A stretch of 64,000 nt of DNA from Symbiodinium natans (GCA_905221605.1 CAJNDS010002125.1:415809-479808), one strand, 5' to 3'; numbered from the stretch's first letter, positions 44,536 to 57,787 are shown. Made by a program: numbers and translations. The notes: a model not told the origin generated them from the letters alone.

Positions 44536-45864
44536 TCGCGGGCGAAAGGTGCTGCTCTTGGTCGCACAGGGAGGGCTCAGGGTTGAGAGGGCTGAGGCTT
44601 GAGGGCTGAGGGGCTTGGTGGGGATATGGATGTTGGGGTCGACTTTTTTGCGGTGCTCGGCGCTTTTCCTGTCCGGCACGCTGGCCCTTGATGCTTGTTT
44701 ATGACGCCCTGCTTTGTGTGTCTTGGCGTCTCTTGGCGCCTTTTGGGGCTCAGGGGCTGCGGCTGGCGAGACGCGTCACAAAGGAGAAGGCCAACCCCGG
44801 CTTCAAGACTCAGCACACTCTTGAAAGTTTAGAGGGTGTGGGGGGCGTGGAGGCTTGAGGCTCCTTCCAAATCGGGCTCTCGGGGGATGAGCACTGAAAA
44901 CATCCAAACAAAGGCCGCTCGCAGCTCTTGAGGCGAGGGTGCGGCCAGCCAAAAGCGGCAACACAGCTATGTCTAAGCCGACTGCCTTATCGACACCATC
45001 TGGGTACTCCAGCGCCTGACCACAGAAACACCGTGGAACATCATATGGAGCACCGTTCTCAAGCGTCTGCAGAAGTATCTTGGGGTCTCCCTGTATCCGC
45101 GCCTTCGGTTTGTTCAAGGACGCTTTCGGTCTTGGTTTCATCAAGGCGAACCTCAGCTGGAGACCATCACCACGCCCACACCGACTTGCTCCATTACGGA
45201 CTTGGGGGTTGAAATCACTGATGATTCTTACGGTTGCAGAGTTCAAATCCAGGGCTACAGAATTTGTAGTCACAAGAGCTTCAAGAAGGTATGCCAGCCG
45301 GACTTGTTTCTGTCGGGTTGCACACACAATCGGGAAAGTGAGGAAGCAGCAACAAGAGCATACATCGTAGAACCAGGTTCCTCGCAATACTACTGTCCTG
45401 TCTGTGCGGCCACTCTCACGCGTTCCAGCAAGGGGCAGCTGCAACGAACGCACGTACCGCATGTACACATGAAAGAAGTCTTGTAAGAGGCTTGCCGTAT
45501 GCTCATGGGACAGCCGAGGCTTTGGCCCCGTGGAACACACGCAGCTCTCGAGAAAAACATGGGGGGGTTGTCTCTGAGGCTTTCGCTGGTTGGACACAAT
45601 CTTGCCGTTGTGGACCTGGCCACGTCAACTGCCACGAAATCTCCTTCTCGGGTTTGGGAACTCCTTTGATGCCCTTGGCCCTGCAAAGCAGCCAAGAGCA
45701 GATGCTCTCAAACTGCAGGCGCAAGGGAATTTCAATGTCGGAATGAGGGCTTTGTGGCCTGAAAATGGTGGCAGGGAAGGTCTGCGAGGGCGCTCTGCGC
45801 CCGAGTCCGCGCAGCACGTTCAGACATGCGGACACTTCTCGTAAGCTTCCAACATGAAACGGCT

Positions 45865-46846
45865 TTTTTAGAGGTTTTTCGGCTCTTTTTGATGTTTGCG
45901 TGTCCATGGCGGTGTTGGCAGCAGTTTCGCGGCAAGGACTTTGTTATAGTCACGACTGACCTGCGCAACTCCAAGATCTACGCACCACACAGGTGATCGA
46001 TACAGCCTGTTCCACAGACACAACCAACAACTACAACTACACGGTTGCTCCGGAGTTCAATCATGCCAGCTCCAGCTGTTAGATTTGTCTTTGTACCGGC
46101 CTTGAACTCGTTCAAGAGGTTCCGATAATTCATCCGCAGGTCGATCATGGCCGGCGCGGACCTGGCGCAGCTAGCTGTTCTCAAACGGATCCCAAAAAAA
46201 AGCTCCCCATCGCGCTGGGAATGCGCGAGGCACGTACTACCGGGCGAGTCTGCTGAGCACCCACTTTCAGAATGAGCTCTCCACTGGGACACAGAAGCGA
46301 GATCTGCAGCACACCAGCACTCGACCCTTGTGTCATCTTTTCCGCTCCCAAAAAAGCTTCCCGAAGTCCCGGAGTCCACCCAATCCTCGACATTCCTGGA
46401 ACCCAAAAGAGGAAGCCCAAGAGGAAGCCCAAGAGGAAGCCCAAGAGGAAGCCCCCTAAACCCCAAACCCTAAACCCTGAGAAGCCCTCACCTGGCATCC
46501 AGCTTCATGCGCTTGCCAAAGACCCGGGTAACTCCCAGCGGAAGGCTCTCTCGATCCACCGTGGAGAGGTCGAGCCTCGGTCTTAGGGCTTAGGGCCTCG
46601 GTCTTGGGGCTTAGGGCTTAGGGCCGCACATCATACTGATTCTGCAAAAAAAGGGAAAGGAGGAAATGTGGGTACCTGTCTTTACAGGTGGATCTGCATA
46701 AGGTGCCTCCTAGTTCCCTCATTCCCTGCAAAGAACCCTGTAGGCATAGCAGATAAAGGAGCTGCACCCTAAACCCCAAACCCTCGATGACTGATGCTGG
46801 GCCCATGACTCCTTAAGTTCCTCCTCTGGCTTCCACACGGTGACGG
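45865..46846 (-). CDS. Unidentified gene, 3' exons only
   Basis: Four exons join cleanly. About 46846-46805 gives PPVTVWKPEEELK and ends at a GA donor. 46575-46492 gives LDLSTVDRESLPLGVTRVFG and KRMKLDA and ends at a GT donor. 46161-46101 gives SAPAMIDLRMNYRNLLNEFK and ends at a GC donor. The exon from 45960 gives VSRDYNKVLAAKLLPTPPW and runs to TAA at 45867-45865. The phase across 46575/46492/46161/45960 is consistent. The intron 46804-46576 has TTTAGGG at its 5' side (about 46770) and CCCTAAG units at its 3' side (46580-46620). The 5' part of the gene was not found. Family not recognised. Confidence 0.55.
46409..46452 (+). repeat. 12-bp tandem repeat
   Basis: Four copies of AAGAGGAAGCCC. 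The plus-frame RKPKRKP repeat is not thought to be coding. Confidence 0.9.
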
Positions 46847-46859
46847 GGGGAACTTGAGG

Positions 46860-49400
46860 TTTCGGGTTTTAGTTTTTAGGGCTTAGGGCTTAGTTTAGGG
46901 TTTAAGGTTTTGGGTTGAGGACTGGCCAAAGCCTGTGGACGGTTCCTTCCCAGATTCTTTACAAACATACGAAAGCAGCATCAGGCCTGAGGCACACACG
47001 TGGAAGCATTCTGGGACAACGTGCTTCCCAGATTGGATTTGCCTGCTTTTGCAGTGGCCAACACACTCCATCAGCCGGGCAGGCAGAACATGAAATGTGA
47101 ACTAACACGTTCGGCAATACCTGATCTATCAAGCATCACGCGTGCCGCTCACACACTATGACCGAGGCGCAGCACAACAGACAGGTGTTCCAACCACAAG
47201 AGCACTCCGCCCTAACCTTACCTGCTTACGCCACCGGTCCAGCCTTACTGCCACGTACAGCAGACCCGCATAGGGCCAGGGCCACCTCACAGCCTTCTTT
47301 GGTAGGAACCTCAATTAGCTGCACTTCTCCTGTCTGTGCCTGGAAGGGTTGGGAGCTCCCTGCCTTCCACCCGAAACCTTCAACACCCCAAACCCCAAAC
47401 CCCAAACCCCACCCCCCAACACCGTGGCCTGTTGACAAGGAAGGTCCAGAGATGCTCCGGTTCATGTCGGGCGAACCTGGGAACGGGATCAGGTTTCTCG
47501 AAAGACTCGCACACTTGGGGTGTCAGAACTCGAGGGCACGAAGAGGTTCTGGGGTTCGGGAAGAATCCACCCAACTCGCTGACCTCTCGGACACGCTGCA
47601 CAGAACTATCGGAACAAGCTACCCTCAAATCAATTGCCACAAAACTTAGCAGGAAATATTGCACTGCTTCTGGCAATGCAAGTTTCAGCTTCTGCCAGCT
47701 CAAGTTTTCAGATTTCCAGTGGCACCTGATGTGAGTGATGAAGGCAGCTTGTCCGGATAGCCCGGCTGGCACAAAAAGATCCTGGTCCTGAACCCTAGTA
47801 GAATCGCATGGAATCTTAGTGTTTGGGGCTTGCTTCCCAAACCAAGCGTGCGAACATCATGTGGAATGTCAACCTTGAAGCTTCGCGGCTTCCGGCGCTT
47901 GGACTGCTTGAGTCGCGTCCTGTCTAAAGAGGGACTTGCACTTCACAATCTTACAAGGAAGTACTCTCGCCTCGGTGCAGGGTGTGCCTTCTCCTGTCAG
48001 TTTTGGCCCCGGGGAGTGATCTTGGGATGGTCTCGAAGATTTTCGGCATGGTCTCGGAGTGTTTTGGTTAGGGTGCGTCATGCACGGGCACTGGGGTGTG
48101 AAGTGGCCGCGCACACTCGTGTCGCTTGTCAGCGTTGTTGTTTTTCATGTGCCTAATCTTGATACTTCTGCGAAGACACATGAAGGCTCTTCACATCCGG
48201 CTCTTTCCATATGGCTGCTCGGGCTGTCAGGTCCTCGGCGCCAAGCGCTTGGTGGTCATCCGGCGACCCCTATCAAAGTTTTGGGGTGCACCCTTCTTGA
48301 GTGAATGAGTGCGCGCGTACGCGAGTGAGTGAGTGTTGGCACCTGCTCGTGGCAATGCCGTGCCTAAGGCCCCATCCCTCGGGGCATCTCAGGGGCTCCG
48401 TCGCCCTCCGCTTGGACTTCAGGCTGGTAGAGCACCCCAGGCGCTGGTAGGTCGCGATGGCCAGTTTGAAGAGCATCAAACACTCTGGTTCAGCAAAACA
48501 AAAGCAAGGCGCAAACGTCGCACCACAAGCACTATTTGTAGCAGTGTGAGGCCCAGCAGCATCCCAAGCAGCAAGCAGCGGCGCACTAGAAGCAGGCCAC
48601 CCACAAAGCATCGCACAGAGAGAAGCAACTTACATTAAAAAGTGCCAGCTCGTGGGGGTGCCCTACACAAGTCATATCGATGAGCTCGAAGCTGCACAGC
48701 TTGGCAGCGTCGGCTCTTGGGCTCAGTGGGCTCTTCAAAGCCCTACTAAGCGCCTTCTACTACTTCACCTCGTTGCTGCCAAAAGCCCTAGACCCTTGTT
48801 GAAAGAGAACGCTGATAATCCTGGAAGCCAAACCTCAAACCTCTACTTTTCTGCACCCTCTTGGAGTCGCACCTTGTGTCCTCTCCGTTGGCCGGCTCTA
48901 GCGCCAGCTATATCATCATGCGGAGGCTTGGCACATGTCAGGGTATCCTGTTTGACCGGTATCCTGCTTAAACACGCGTTCCTATGATGAGGGTTCAAGC
49001 ATTTTGGGGATTATTGAGGGGACCCCTATGTTGAATAATCCACACGAAATCTTGCTACTTTCCCGTGCTGCACCCGGCGCGGCGAAACAGCTACGGGGCG
49101 CGCAGCAGATTTTGGATCACACAAACACACAGCTCCAAACGGCTTGTGTTAAGGAACAGGCCCGGCAAAAAAACGCACATCTATTCGACCAGCTTTTGAA
49201 CATCCTTCGTTCGCAAAGTCCCAACTTTCTCAATTGCTGTGGGTTGGGGGTTCTTTTGGATGTTCAAGGTTATACGTTTGCCAGGGATGTTACCCTTTAC
49301 ACTAAACCCTAAGCCCTAAACCCTTGCATTCGGGCTCTGTGCGCGCGAAACCCTAAACCCAAAACCCCAAACTTTTTTTTTTCCTACATTCCTGAGAAGA
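46860..49400. other. No gene recognised; last TTTAGGG-type sequence of the window
   Basis: TTTAGGG-like runs at 46865-46910, 47385-47420, 49300-49320 and 49350-49370 are the rightmost in the window. Several open frames of 60-160 codons exist on both strands, but none has convincing composition or motifs. Confidence 0.4.
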
Positions 49401-50692
49401 ACGACAGGAAGGTGATATGCCAAACCTGAACCTTTCGAGCCGAAACCCCCCCCCCTACTGGTTTCCCATATTCAAGCGCAGAAAACCGCCACCCAAACGC
49501 TAGAGAAGCTGCGAAGTTTCCAGCCCGGCCCTCCGCCATGTCACATGCGGCGCCGGCCTTCTTGCGGAAGTTGCGGCCTCGTGACGGCAAAGGCGCTCTG
49601 AAGGGGCCCTATCAGCTTTCACCCTGAACATCACCGCAACGCTCTTGCCAGCCTCGATTCGACCAAGCCTGCGGGAACATGCCAGCAGGCTAAAAGATCA
49701 ACTGCTGCTCGCAACAATGATTTCAAACCTTCCGAGCCTGCACCACGCAACGGTCCTTGTGACGGTCCCTGCGGCAATCCTGTGGAAAAGCTGCCCTCTC
49801 CGACTTTCAACTCCATGTCGCTGGCGAAACAAGTGCGAAACACCCTTTGCCCACAAAGGTGCCGGCGAGCTGGCGTGCGATGTCCACGCGCGGCACTCAG
49901 AGGCCTTCATGGCTTCAACAGAACCGGTGCTACCTTCGATTTTCCACACTAGGTTGCTGTAGCCGTGGAACAAACGGCCTTGATGGCGGAGGAAACCGTG
50001 CGCCGCCACACGGCTGGCCAGGCCTGCATCATGAACACGCGCCCAATCGATGCCAATCCAAAAGTCTGACCATCACAAGCCTGATTGGTGGAGGCAAGGA
50101 GGAAGAACGCATGAGCGCCAGCCACGACAAACATGCTGGATATTGCTGGTTGCTTCACTTTCTTTGTCAGCATCTGAACCGAGTGTCCATGTATGCAACA
50201 TGACTTTGCAAAAGTGTGCTGCCGCGCTATTCCTTCCTGTTGAACCCGGACCATGCGTCCGGCTTCTTGCACGGAACCACAAACAAAAAACTCACTCAGT
50301 TTCATATATTGTTCTGCTGTTATGGGGCCATGCTAGAACAAACTCAATCAACGTCAAGCTTGCGCAGACAAGGGTGGGAAAACAAGCGCATGAGAGTAGG
50401 GCCGACATCCTTGGTGACTAAAAGCCAACAGTAGCGAACGTGATCATCAACCAGACGTCGGCAAGCCCAAAAACAAATTTGTGTAAAGCGATCCACTTTC
50501 CTTCATGCTGGCAAGTGCAGAGCATGCGCCTTGTGTTTGATGCCTGGTCTTGAATCCAACACCAAAACTAAAAGCAAGTAACTGGATTCACGACACAGGA
50601 CGCAAGCTGCGGCAAGACCGTGACCCCCGAGACAACACTCGCACTGGTTCAGCATGCAACTGTGCTATCTGGCGGGCGCTTTGACAAAGTGT

Positions 50693-50804
50693 GAATCATT
50701 GAATCATTGAATCATTGAATCATTGAATCATTGAATCATTGAATCATTGAATCATTGAATCATTGAATCATTGAATCATTGAATCATTGAATCATTGAAT
50801 CATT
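50693..50804 (+). repeat. Perfect 8-bp tandem repeat, 14 copies
   Basis: GAATCATT repeated 14 times without a mismatch. Confidence 0.97.
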
Positions 50805-53800
50805 GATTGCCTGATAGTCTGCTAGGCAGTTGTCGCGTCTGTCAGCGTGGGGCTTAACGCACACGCGGGCAGACCAGTGCCACGGTGTATGACACTGACA
50901 AGTTTGAGTCTGCGTGCAGAATCTTCGGCTGAACTTCAGGAGAAAGCAGTGTCACCACCCCCTCTCCAGTTCAGCGCTGTCAACAGTCGTCGACGCCGAG
51001 ACAATGGCCATGCCATCGCTCTGAGTGCTCAGACGTTGACTGCCGAAGAGCTGGTGGGGGGGAGTCAAGGGCCTGCACAATGGATGACCTGGAAATGGAC
51101 ATCGATGGAAGGGCCGCGATGACCATCGGCAAGCACAAGAAGACGGCCACGTATGGCCACGCACGCGGAAACTTACATGCAAAACAAGCCTTGCCTGATG
51201 TCGTGGCAAGGAGGACCACCTGATGGAACCGCTGCAGCACTTCAAGGCCTACGTAAAGCTTCCAGATGCCAAAAGCACAGTCGCTTGGCTGGTTTGGTGC
51301 CCGAAGAAAAGAAGCCACCGAGCACGGGGCACCACACGGAAGAGAGAATTTCGAGATCGACGTTCCCCGATGAAGAGATCGGCTGCCAGCGAGGTGAACT
51401 ATCTGGTGGGAGATGCCATGGAGGATGCAAAGCAATGACTCCCAGTAGACAACGACAGAATCCTCAATGCGTGTGCCGCCTTTGTTCAACAGATGATGAC
51501 GATGGAATCCACCAGGCACACACAGGGTGACCGCCAACCGAGCGAGTCAACATAGTGTCAACATAGCATATTTTGTTTCATTGGATAATAAATTCACTCG
51601 CCGAGGCCTGGGCCTTGTCAAAACGGTGCTGAAAGCAGCTCGTGCCGCGTGAACAAAGACTAGGCGAAGCTGCGAAAAGCGCCGTGTGAGGCTGTGGAAA
51701 GGGGGCCTGTGTAACAGATTCCCTCATGCGAACCAGGGGAAAGTTAAACCTTTTTTTAAATGAAACTATATCCGTCTTCCCTGTGTATCTTCCCTGTGTG
51801 TAGGAACAGTTCTGAAGATGTAGCCGAGCTTTTCTCCATGCCCAGAACCGTTCCGGTTGCGCACAATCAGGGATTAAATGGGTCACGGTTAATTTTATGA
51901 TGCTCAGACCTTCTGGGACTTTCTCTAGGAAGAATGCTCGCAACAGCAAGGCTACGTGTTTTTATCGTTTGCCGTCCGTGTAAACCAATCTCCACAGGGC
52001 AGCAACGCAAGAAAGGGAAGCCAACTGAACGAGAGATAGCTGAGGCAAAGGTTCTTTTGCACTTCGCAGTGCAACTCGTTGCAAAAAAACAAGTCGCTCT
52101 AGGGAACTACTTCGTTATCGAACACCCTCACCTGACCGCTAGCTGGAAACAGAGTCGCAGCAGCTGTTAGAGCCGACGAGTAGGCGCACACATAAACAAA
52201 CCACTGTATTCCTTACCAACTGTTCTGTCGCGGCACTACACTTGAACTGCAGGTGCGATGGCAATCATGAACATGAAGCCTTGCAAAGTCAGACCAAAGT
52301 TGGCAACATATGGTGAAACCGAACTCCCGTGGCAAAAACCTCGTCAATGCTGTGGCGCAATGTTTGCGTGAGCCTGCGCAAGAACGAGAGCGAAAGCTCT
52401 TGCTGTACAAGTTAGGGTGAAACACGCCAGCGTGGCGAGCGCGAGCACGCGGGCAAGGAGGGCAGGAAAGCCGAGGTGTTGAATGAACGGGTGAATCCAA
52501 TGTGAACGGTTGCTTTAGTATCATGAGCGATCAGCAAGCATATTCCATGCAGGTACAAAGCGCACAGCTCAGCAGAAAACGCTGGAAACAAATTCAGGAT
52601 CGCCTGATTGCCAACGAGCTCGCGGTTTATCGTGGCATCTTGGCAGCCGCAATTTGGTTAAAGTCAAACACCACATTTGATGTTGCTGCCTTGAACGCGG
52701 ATCTGTTGTTTTTTGGCGCTCCTTTTTTGCGTCCGTCCACATCGCGGTCCAGTGCATGCGCCCAACGCCAAGGCGGCAACGCAGACTGCGGCATGTGGCG
52801 GGGAGGCTGCTCGGAAAAGTCAGCAAACACGTCGCTGAGCAGCGGCGTGTCTCCATACACGTTGGCTGTGCAGGACAGGGGAAGGGAACGGAGGCTGCCT
52901 GCAAAGGATCGCACAGACCAGCGTGCGGCCAGGCACGCAGCCCGTTGTGCAAAGGGAACAAGCAAGGAGTCGGACAAATTCAGCGGCCTGAGGGTTCCAG
53001 CACCTAACAACCTCAATGCCAAACACGACAAACTGGCAGCGGCGACCAGAAACAAATTCCGGGAATGTCCGGGCTTTGGCACATTCGGCGACTCGCAGAG
53101 CTGCACCAGCCGAAAATCGGTCACCACTGCCAAAAAGCAGACTGCGCACACCGTCAGCGGAGGGTCTGGGAGTTGTATGTCACAAGCTGGAAAAAACAAT
53201 TCAAACAAACAGGCATGCTTCACTGAGCCATTGAGCCGCACACTTGCCGGGGTGCCCCAGTCTGCCCGCGCTTGCATGGCGCGGAGTGGCAGAACACAAG
53301 CCAGCATTGGCTCGGCCACCTCGACAACCCATCGCTGCCCGGCTGCGCCGGCACGGCTAATGCGCGCTCAGGGATCCCCACCCGCAGCGCCGGAGGCGGG
53401 CCGGAGGCGGTGGAGGTATACCGCGCGACACATCGCGCGATTTTATGGCGCCGCGCAACTACAATGCCCGCGCCGCCGCGAATTGCGGCTGTGGTATATA
53501 CTCCTGACAGAACTGGAGCGCTGGATAAGTACCGTGCTGCGTGTGCCACGTCGGTTTGCTCGCCTCCCGCGCTTTTTCCGGGTGAGCGAGCCGTAACGAG
53601 GGCCATTATATGCCATAGGGGCAACCATGATGCCCGGAGGTCGTCTGCAACGGCCCACCGCTGTTGACAGAAAACCGCACACTGGCATGAAACCCAACTA
53701 GGCCTCGCTGTGCGCGTTGCGGCCACGCTTTGAGCTTGACTGCGGCACGAGATGCCGCTTCATGGTGCATGCGCTCGAGGTTGGTCGTGGAAGTGGCCTC

Positions 53801-53949
53801 CTTCCTTCGCCTCCTCTCGCGCGCGCGGTCCTCCGCCACGCCTGCCGCGCTCCTCCCCGCCGCACAGGCCGCGCGGGTGCTCAGGTGGAGTGGCCTCATC
53901 ACCGTTGCCGCGCAGCGAGTGCGACGTTCCTGGAGCTGCCACTGCAAAG

Positions 53950-53953
53950 AAAG

Positions 53954-53988
<35 letters not shown>

Positions 53989-54003
53989 AAGAGAGAGAGA
54001 GAG
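53950..54003 (+). repeat. GA microsatellite
   Basis: An AG run with two AAAG interruptions. Confidence 0.95.
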
Positions 54004-56650
54004 AACACTGTGCTGCTGGACCAGCCCCGGCTGTGCACGAGCTCCTTGCGGACGCCCGATGGCAAAACGGGCCGCAGCCCGCCCTCGCAATGGGGTGGGC
54101 TGCGGGCTCTCTGACGACGTCTGACGGTGGAAAAGGGTCCGCGACAAATAAAAATTACAAAAAAAAGCGCGAGGTTGTTCCTCCGATGGTGCCGTATGTA
54201 CGCGCCTGGTGCGGTGCCGTCTCTAGCGGTGCCGTCTCTACTTATGTGTTGTGGGATGCCGATGGGCAGTGGCACGACGTGCCACAAGGAGAAGGCTGCG
54301 ACCAAGGCGACACGTTGGCACCGGAATTGCTTGATACTGCTTGCTCTGGCACTGCATGATTCCTTGCACGAGGCACAGGGTCGCCTCCAGGTGGGCGAGT
54401 TCTTAACCGCCATTCTTCTTTTTTTGCCTTTTTGGATGACCTCTACCTCGTCACGACCCGCTTCGCGCCCGAGCCACCTTGACAACGTCACTGAAATCGT
54501 GGAGGCACGCGTTGGAGTAGTGGCAACCTTGGCACGCACGTGGCACGTGTACCGGACTGCCGGATGCCCACTACGCAAACGGCGAGGGATGAGTTGCGGC
54601 AGCGCTCTCTATCTTTCCCGCCTGCCCTATTCGCCGACTTCGGGCTGCGCTGTGCGGAGCTAGTGCGGACGGCTGCATACTGCGCTGCGTGGGCCAACAT
54701 GCTGACAGTCGCGGGCGGCGCGAAAGACTACATGGGATCCCACCCGACGCTCGGCACTGCCTCGATTTCGTCCAGGTGCAAACTTTGATGCGAACCCTGC
54801 CTTGGCGTACAGATCGTCCAGCAGGTTGTACGATGAGTGATTTCAGCGTGCACGTGAGACGTTCGCAGTACCGCAGTCTTGGACAGGACGCTGAACTGGC
54901 TGCTGTTGGGGCACATGTGCGATCGTCTTGGGCTGTCTGGTAAACACAATTCCACGCTGCGGGAACCCCTGATCAAGTGACTGAACACAAAATGTACTAC
55001 CACGGGCGATTCACGCAACATCAAAAACGCTGTCGGGTCAGCAAAGTTGCTAGTGCGCAGGTGGCGGCGACACCAATTGCTGACCACTGGCCACGGGAGT
55101 TAGCAGTAGGTCTGCAAGCCGCTTGCGCGAAACCACGTGCGAACCAGTCCTCCGTGCTGCTGCAGATCCAACACTCTGCATGCCCCCTTTTCACGACGTT
55201 TCGGGGGCGCCGCGGCGAAATTCCTGCACTGATTCAGGAAGGAGTGCTCAGGAAGCCTCACGGTGTTGCTGTGAAGCATTTTTGCATGCAGTCGGGCCAA
55301 CGCAGCCCAAAGATCCTCCCGCAGAGGCAGCCCAAAGATCCTCCCGTTCCCCGTCGCACAACAAAAGCTCCAGATAATTAAGAAAAACTTACTTTTTCAG
55401 AATATGACCATGACGGATGCTTTTCGCCCCTACTCACCGCGGGCGCTCTGTGCGTGGATGTGGAACACGCAGCGACGTCATCACGTACGAAGGGTCCGGC
55501 TTGCGACAACAGCCTCGCAAGAGACATGTGTGTGTGTGTGAAGTCCGCATATCTCCTCGCCACGACGGCGCAAGCCACAAACGATGCCATGTCTATCTGA
55601 AACCCCGACTCAGCAGGCAGTCGATCGTGCTGCCCGACGCTGGCGCCGCCAGACTACCCTGAACTGCGCACGGCGCGTTGCTGCTGGCCCATTGCAAGAG
55701 TTCGGCGAGCGTTCGGGTGGAGCGCCCACCCGGGCCCACCCGTAACGTCCGTGCAGCCACGCATAATCCCTTGGTGGTGCTGAAGCTCCCGAACGGCTGG
55801 AGAAAAGCATTAAAGGAGTGCAAAAGAGCATAAGATGACTCGACCGGCATCCCACTTAAAACTTCCAGAAATCAAGCGAGTGTTCAACGCAGACTGCCGA
55901 GGTCGCGAACGAGAGCTAAGGCTCCCAGGCCCCATCGGCCCCCTACCTGAGCGCCGAGCACGACAAGGCGCTGGGACCGTTCCGAAACCCTTCCACCAAG
56001 AGTTGACGCCGTAGACGACCATGTCCAAACATGGCTTCGCGTGCCACGCGGACCCACGCACGACGGTCCAGGGAAAGTCCGCAACCCGGCATGCTGCGCA
56101 ATTTGCATGGCCTGGGGAGCGAGGACGTGCGCTTCATCCACAGGGTGGCGGTAAGCCAAGCCCCTGGAACCGTAGGAGGGCGCGTAAAAATTAACGGCAA
56201 ACTACAACCTTAACTTCAGCCTCTGCACACTACCTTGAGCCCGAAAGTAACAAGTGACACGTGTCGAAATATTTGTTACGCCCTCCACGAGCTTCAGTGG
56301 TTCCTTTCAACCACGAACACGTTCCTTTTTTCATCTGCTCGTTTTTCTGGCTTCGTTGTGAAACTGTTAAACATCTTGTTATCGATCTCGACTTCGTCGA
56401 TCACGCTCGTGATTGTACCAAGTACTAACATTTCACGCGGTCTTGTAACGATTGCTTTTCTTCTATCCATGGATAGCTGTAGTCATTGACTTTCACTCAG
56501 GTGATACTGGCCCGCTCTTCTCACAAGTTGGGCTGGCCATTTACACCTTTCACCTTTGTCGCATTTTAAACACATTGAGTGTGAAACGAAATTGTGTGAA
56601 ACATTCTAGAGCTTTTACTGAGCCCGAAAGCCCTCACTGTTGCGATTCGC

Positions 56651-57389
56651 TCAGGTCCTGCACCCTTCAGCATCCAACCTTCTCCGCTTCTTTTGGGTTT
56701 TTTTCATCCGCTCGTTGAACTCTTCCATCGTTTGCTTGTTCTTTTTCCTTGTTTCAATCGCTCGCTTCTCCGAATCTTCTTTGATCTTTTTCTCCTTCTT
56801 CTCCTTCTCGTTCTCTTTCTCTTTCCTCGATCCGCCTTCTTCTTTTCTCGCTCTTCCTTCCTCTTTGCCTTCTCTTTCTTCTGCTGCATCTTCTCCTTTG
56901 CCTCTTTCATCAGGCTTGCGTCGGAGACTCGGAGACTTCTTCATCTTGATCGTGATCTTCAGCTGCTCGCTTTGTCCAATAACCTTCCTTTCAACTTCTT
57001 GCGAAAACTTGGCTGTTCGCACTTCGATCTGCTTCACCTTCGAGCTGCTCACGCCCGTCGGCATTCTCCTTCGCTTGCTTGGTGTTTTTATCCAAGCTTT
57101 GCATCTCTTCGCTCTGCTCTCCAAACGCTGCTCCAAGCTCGCGTGTTTTGAGCTCGCACTCCTGCTTCTTAGCTATCAACTTTTCCATTCGGGCTCGCAC
57201 TTTGCTTCTTTCTTCCACCATGTAGCTCAACGTCAACTTCAGCTCTTCCTTTTCTTGATCGTTGTTGGTTTTCAACGAATTGAACTCGTCCTTCATCTTG
57301 CTTGACAAGGGTGCCGCTGCGAGCCATTCGATCACGATGTTCGCCATGCTCATTACGCCTTTATCGACACCTTTCAGCGCACGTCCCAA
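56651..57389 (-). pseudogene. Coiled-coil coding unit 2, frame-broken relative of unit 1
   Basis: One frame runs from about 57344 (MSMANIVIEWLAAAPLSSKM; later KLTLSYMVEERSKVRARMEK) to about 57070. The protein-like signal then moves to another frame (SSSKVKQIEVRTAKFSQEVE, then an Arg/Lys/Glu tract) and stops at 56651. Its tail (RKKNKQTMEEFNERMKK) matches unit 1's tail (RRKKNKGTIGEHNRKMRK), so the two are tandem relatives. It may be one spliced gene with unit 1 or two decaying copies. Confidence 0.45.
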
Positions 57390-57706
57390 CTTTCTAGCAT
57401 GGTTGAAAATTCAACTTCACTCGCACTTTTTCTCTCCGGTGCGGCAGGATGCTATGGTTTCTCAACTCCTACCCCTAAAGACACAGTCATGTGTGGAATT
57501 GAATATCTCGATATGCCCTCAGCGGGTGCTGTCGGGCTTTGCCGTTGCACTCGTTTTCGGGCTTTGCCGTTGCACTCGTTCTCTCCTTTTCAATTTCCAC
57601 CATTTAAACACCAAAGACTCATCGCGGTCATCGACCCGCATTTCTCGCATGCTGGGGCGCACTTTTTCCTTTCTCTCATCATTTCACCAAACATCTTTAG
57701 GCGTGT

Positions 57707-57787
57707 GTGAAACTTGTGAAACTTGTGAAACTTGTGAAACTTGTGAAACTTGTGAAACTTGTGAAACTTGTGAAACTTGTGAGACTT
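57707..57787 (+). repeat. 9-bp tandem repeat, nine copies
   Basis: GTGAAACTT eight times, then GTGAGACTT. It lies between the two coiled-coil units. Confidence 0.97.

Larger units (their letters stand above)
49400..56200. other. Long stretch without a supported gene
   Basis: A GC-rich part (about 52500-55900) and a plain part (49400-52500). The longest open frame, plus strand 52502-53596 (364 codons, containing SAQLSRKRWKQIQDRLIANE), is overlapped by a 230-codon open frame on the other strand and shows no domain. It may be chance in GC-rich DNA. A plus frame from 51081 (MDDLEMDIDGRAAMTIGKHK) has coding-like composition but is only 47 codons. Confidence 0.4.

Noticed and set aside
44803-45907. 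Overlapping open frames of 264 and 134 codons as genes
   Set aside because: Frames on both strands and in neighbouring phases are similarly open; none shows a motif. The last exon of the 46-kb gene ends at 45865.
505-49370. Chromosome end or true telomere
   Set aside because: The TTTAGGG arrays are short, degenerate, in both orientations and scattered between coding exons, so they are internal.
50693-50804. CRISPR-like array
   Set aside because: It is a perfect 8-bp tandem repeat with no spacers, in a eukaryotic genome.
52502-53596. 364-codon plus-strand open frame as a gene
   Set aside because: It lies in GC-rich DNA with a long open frame opposite, has no domain, and its composition changes along its length. 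Kept only as a note.
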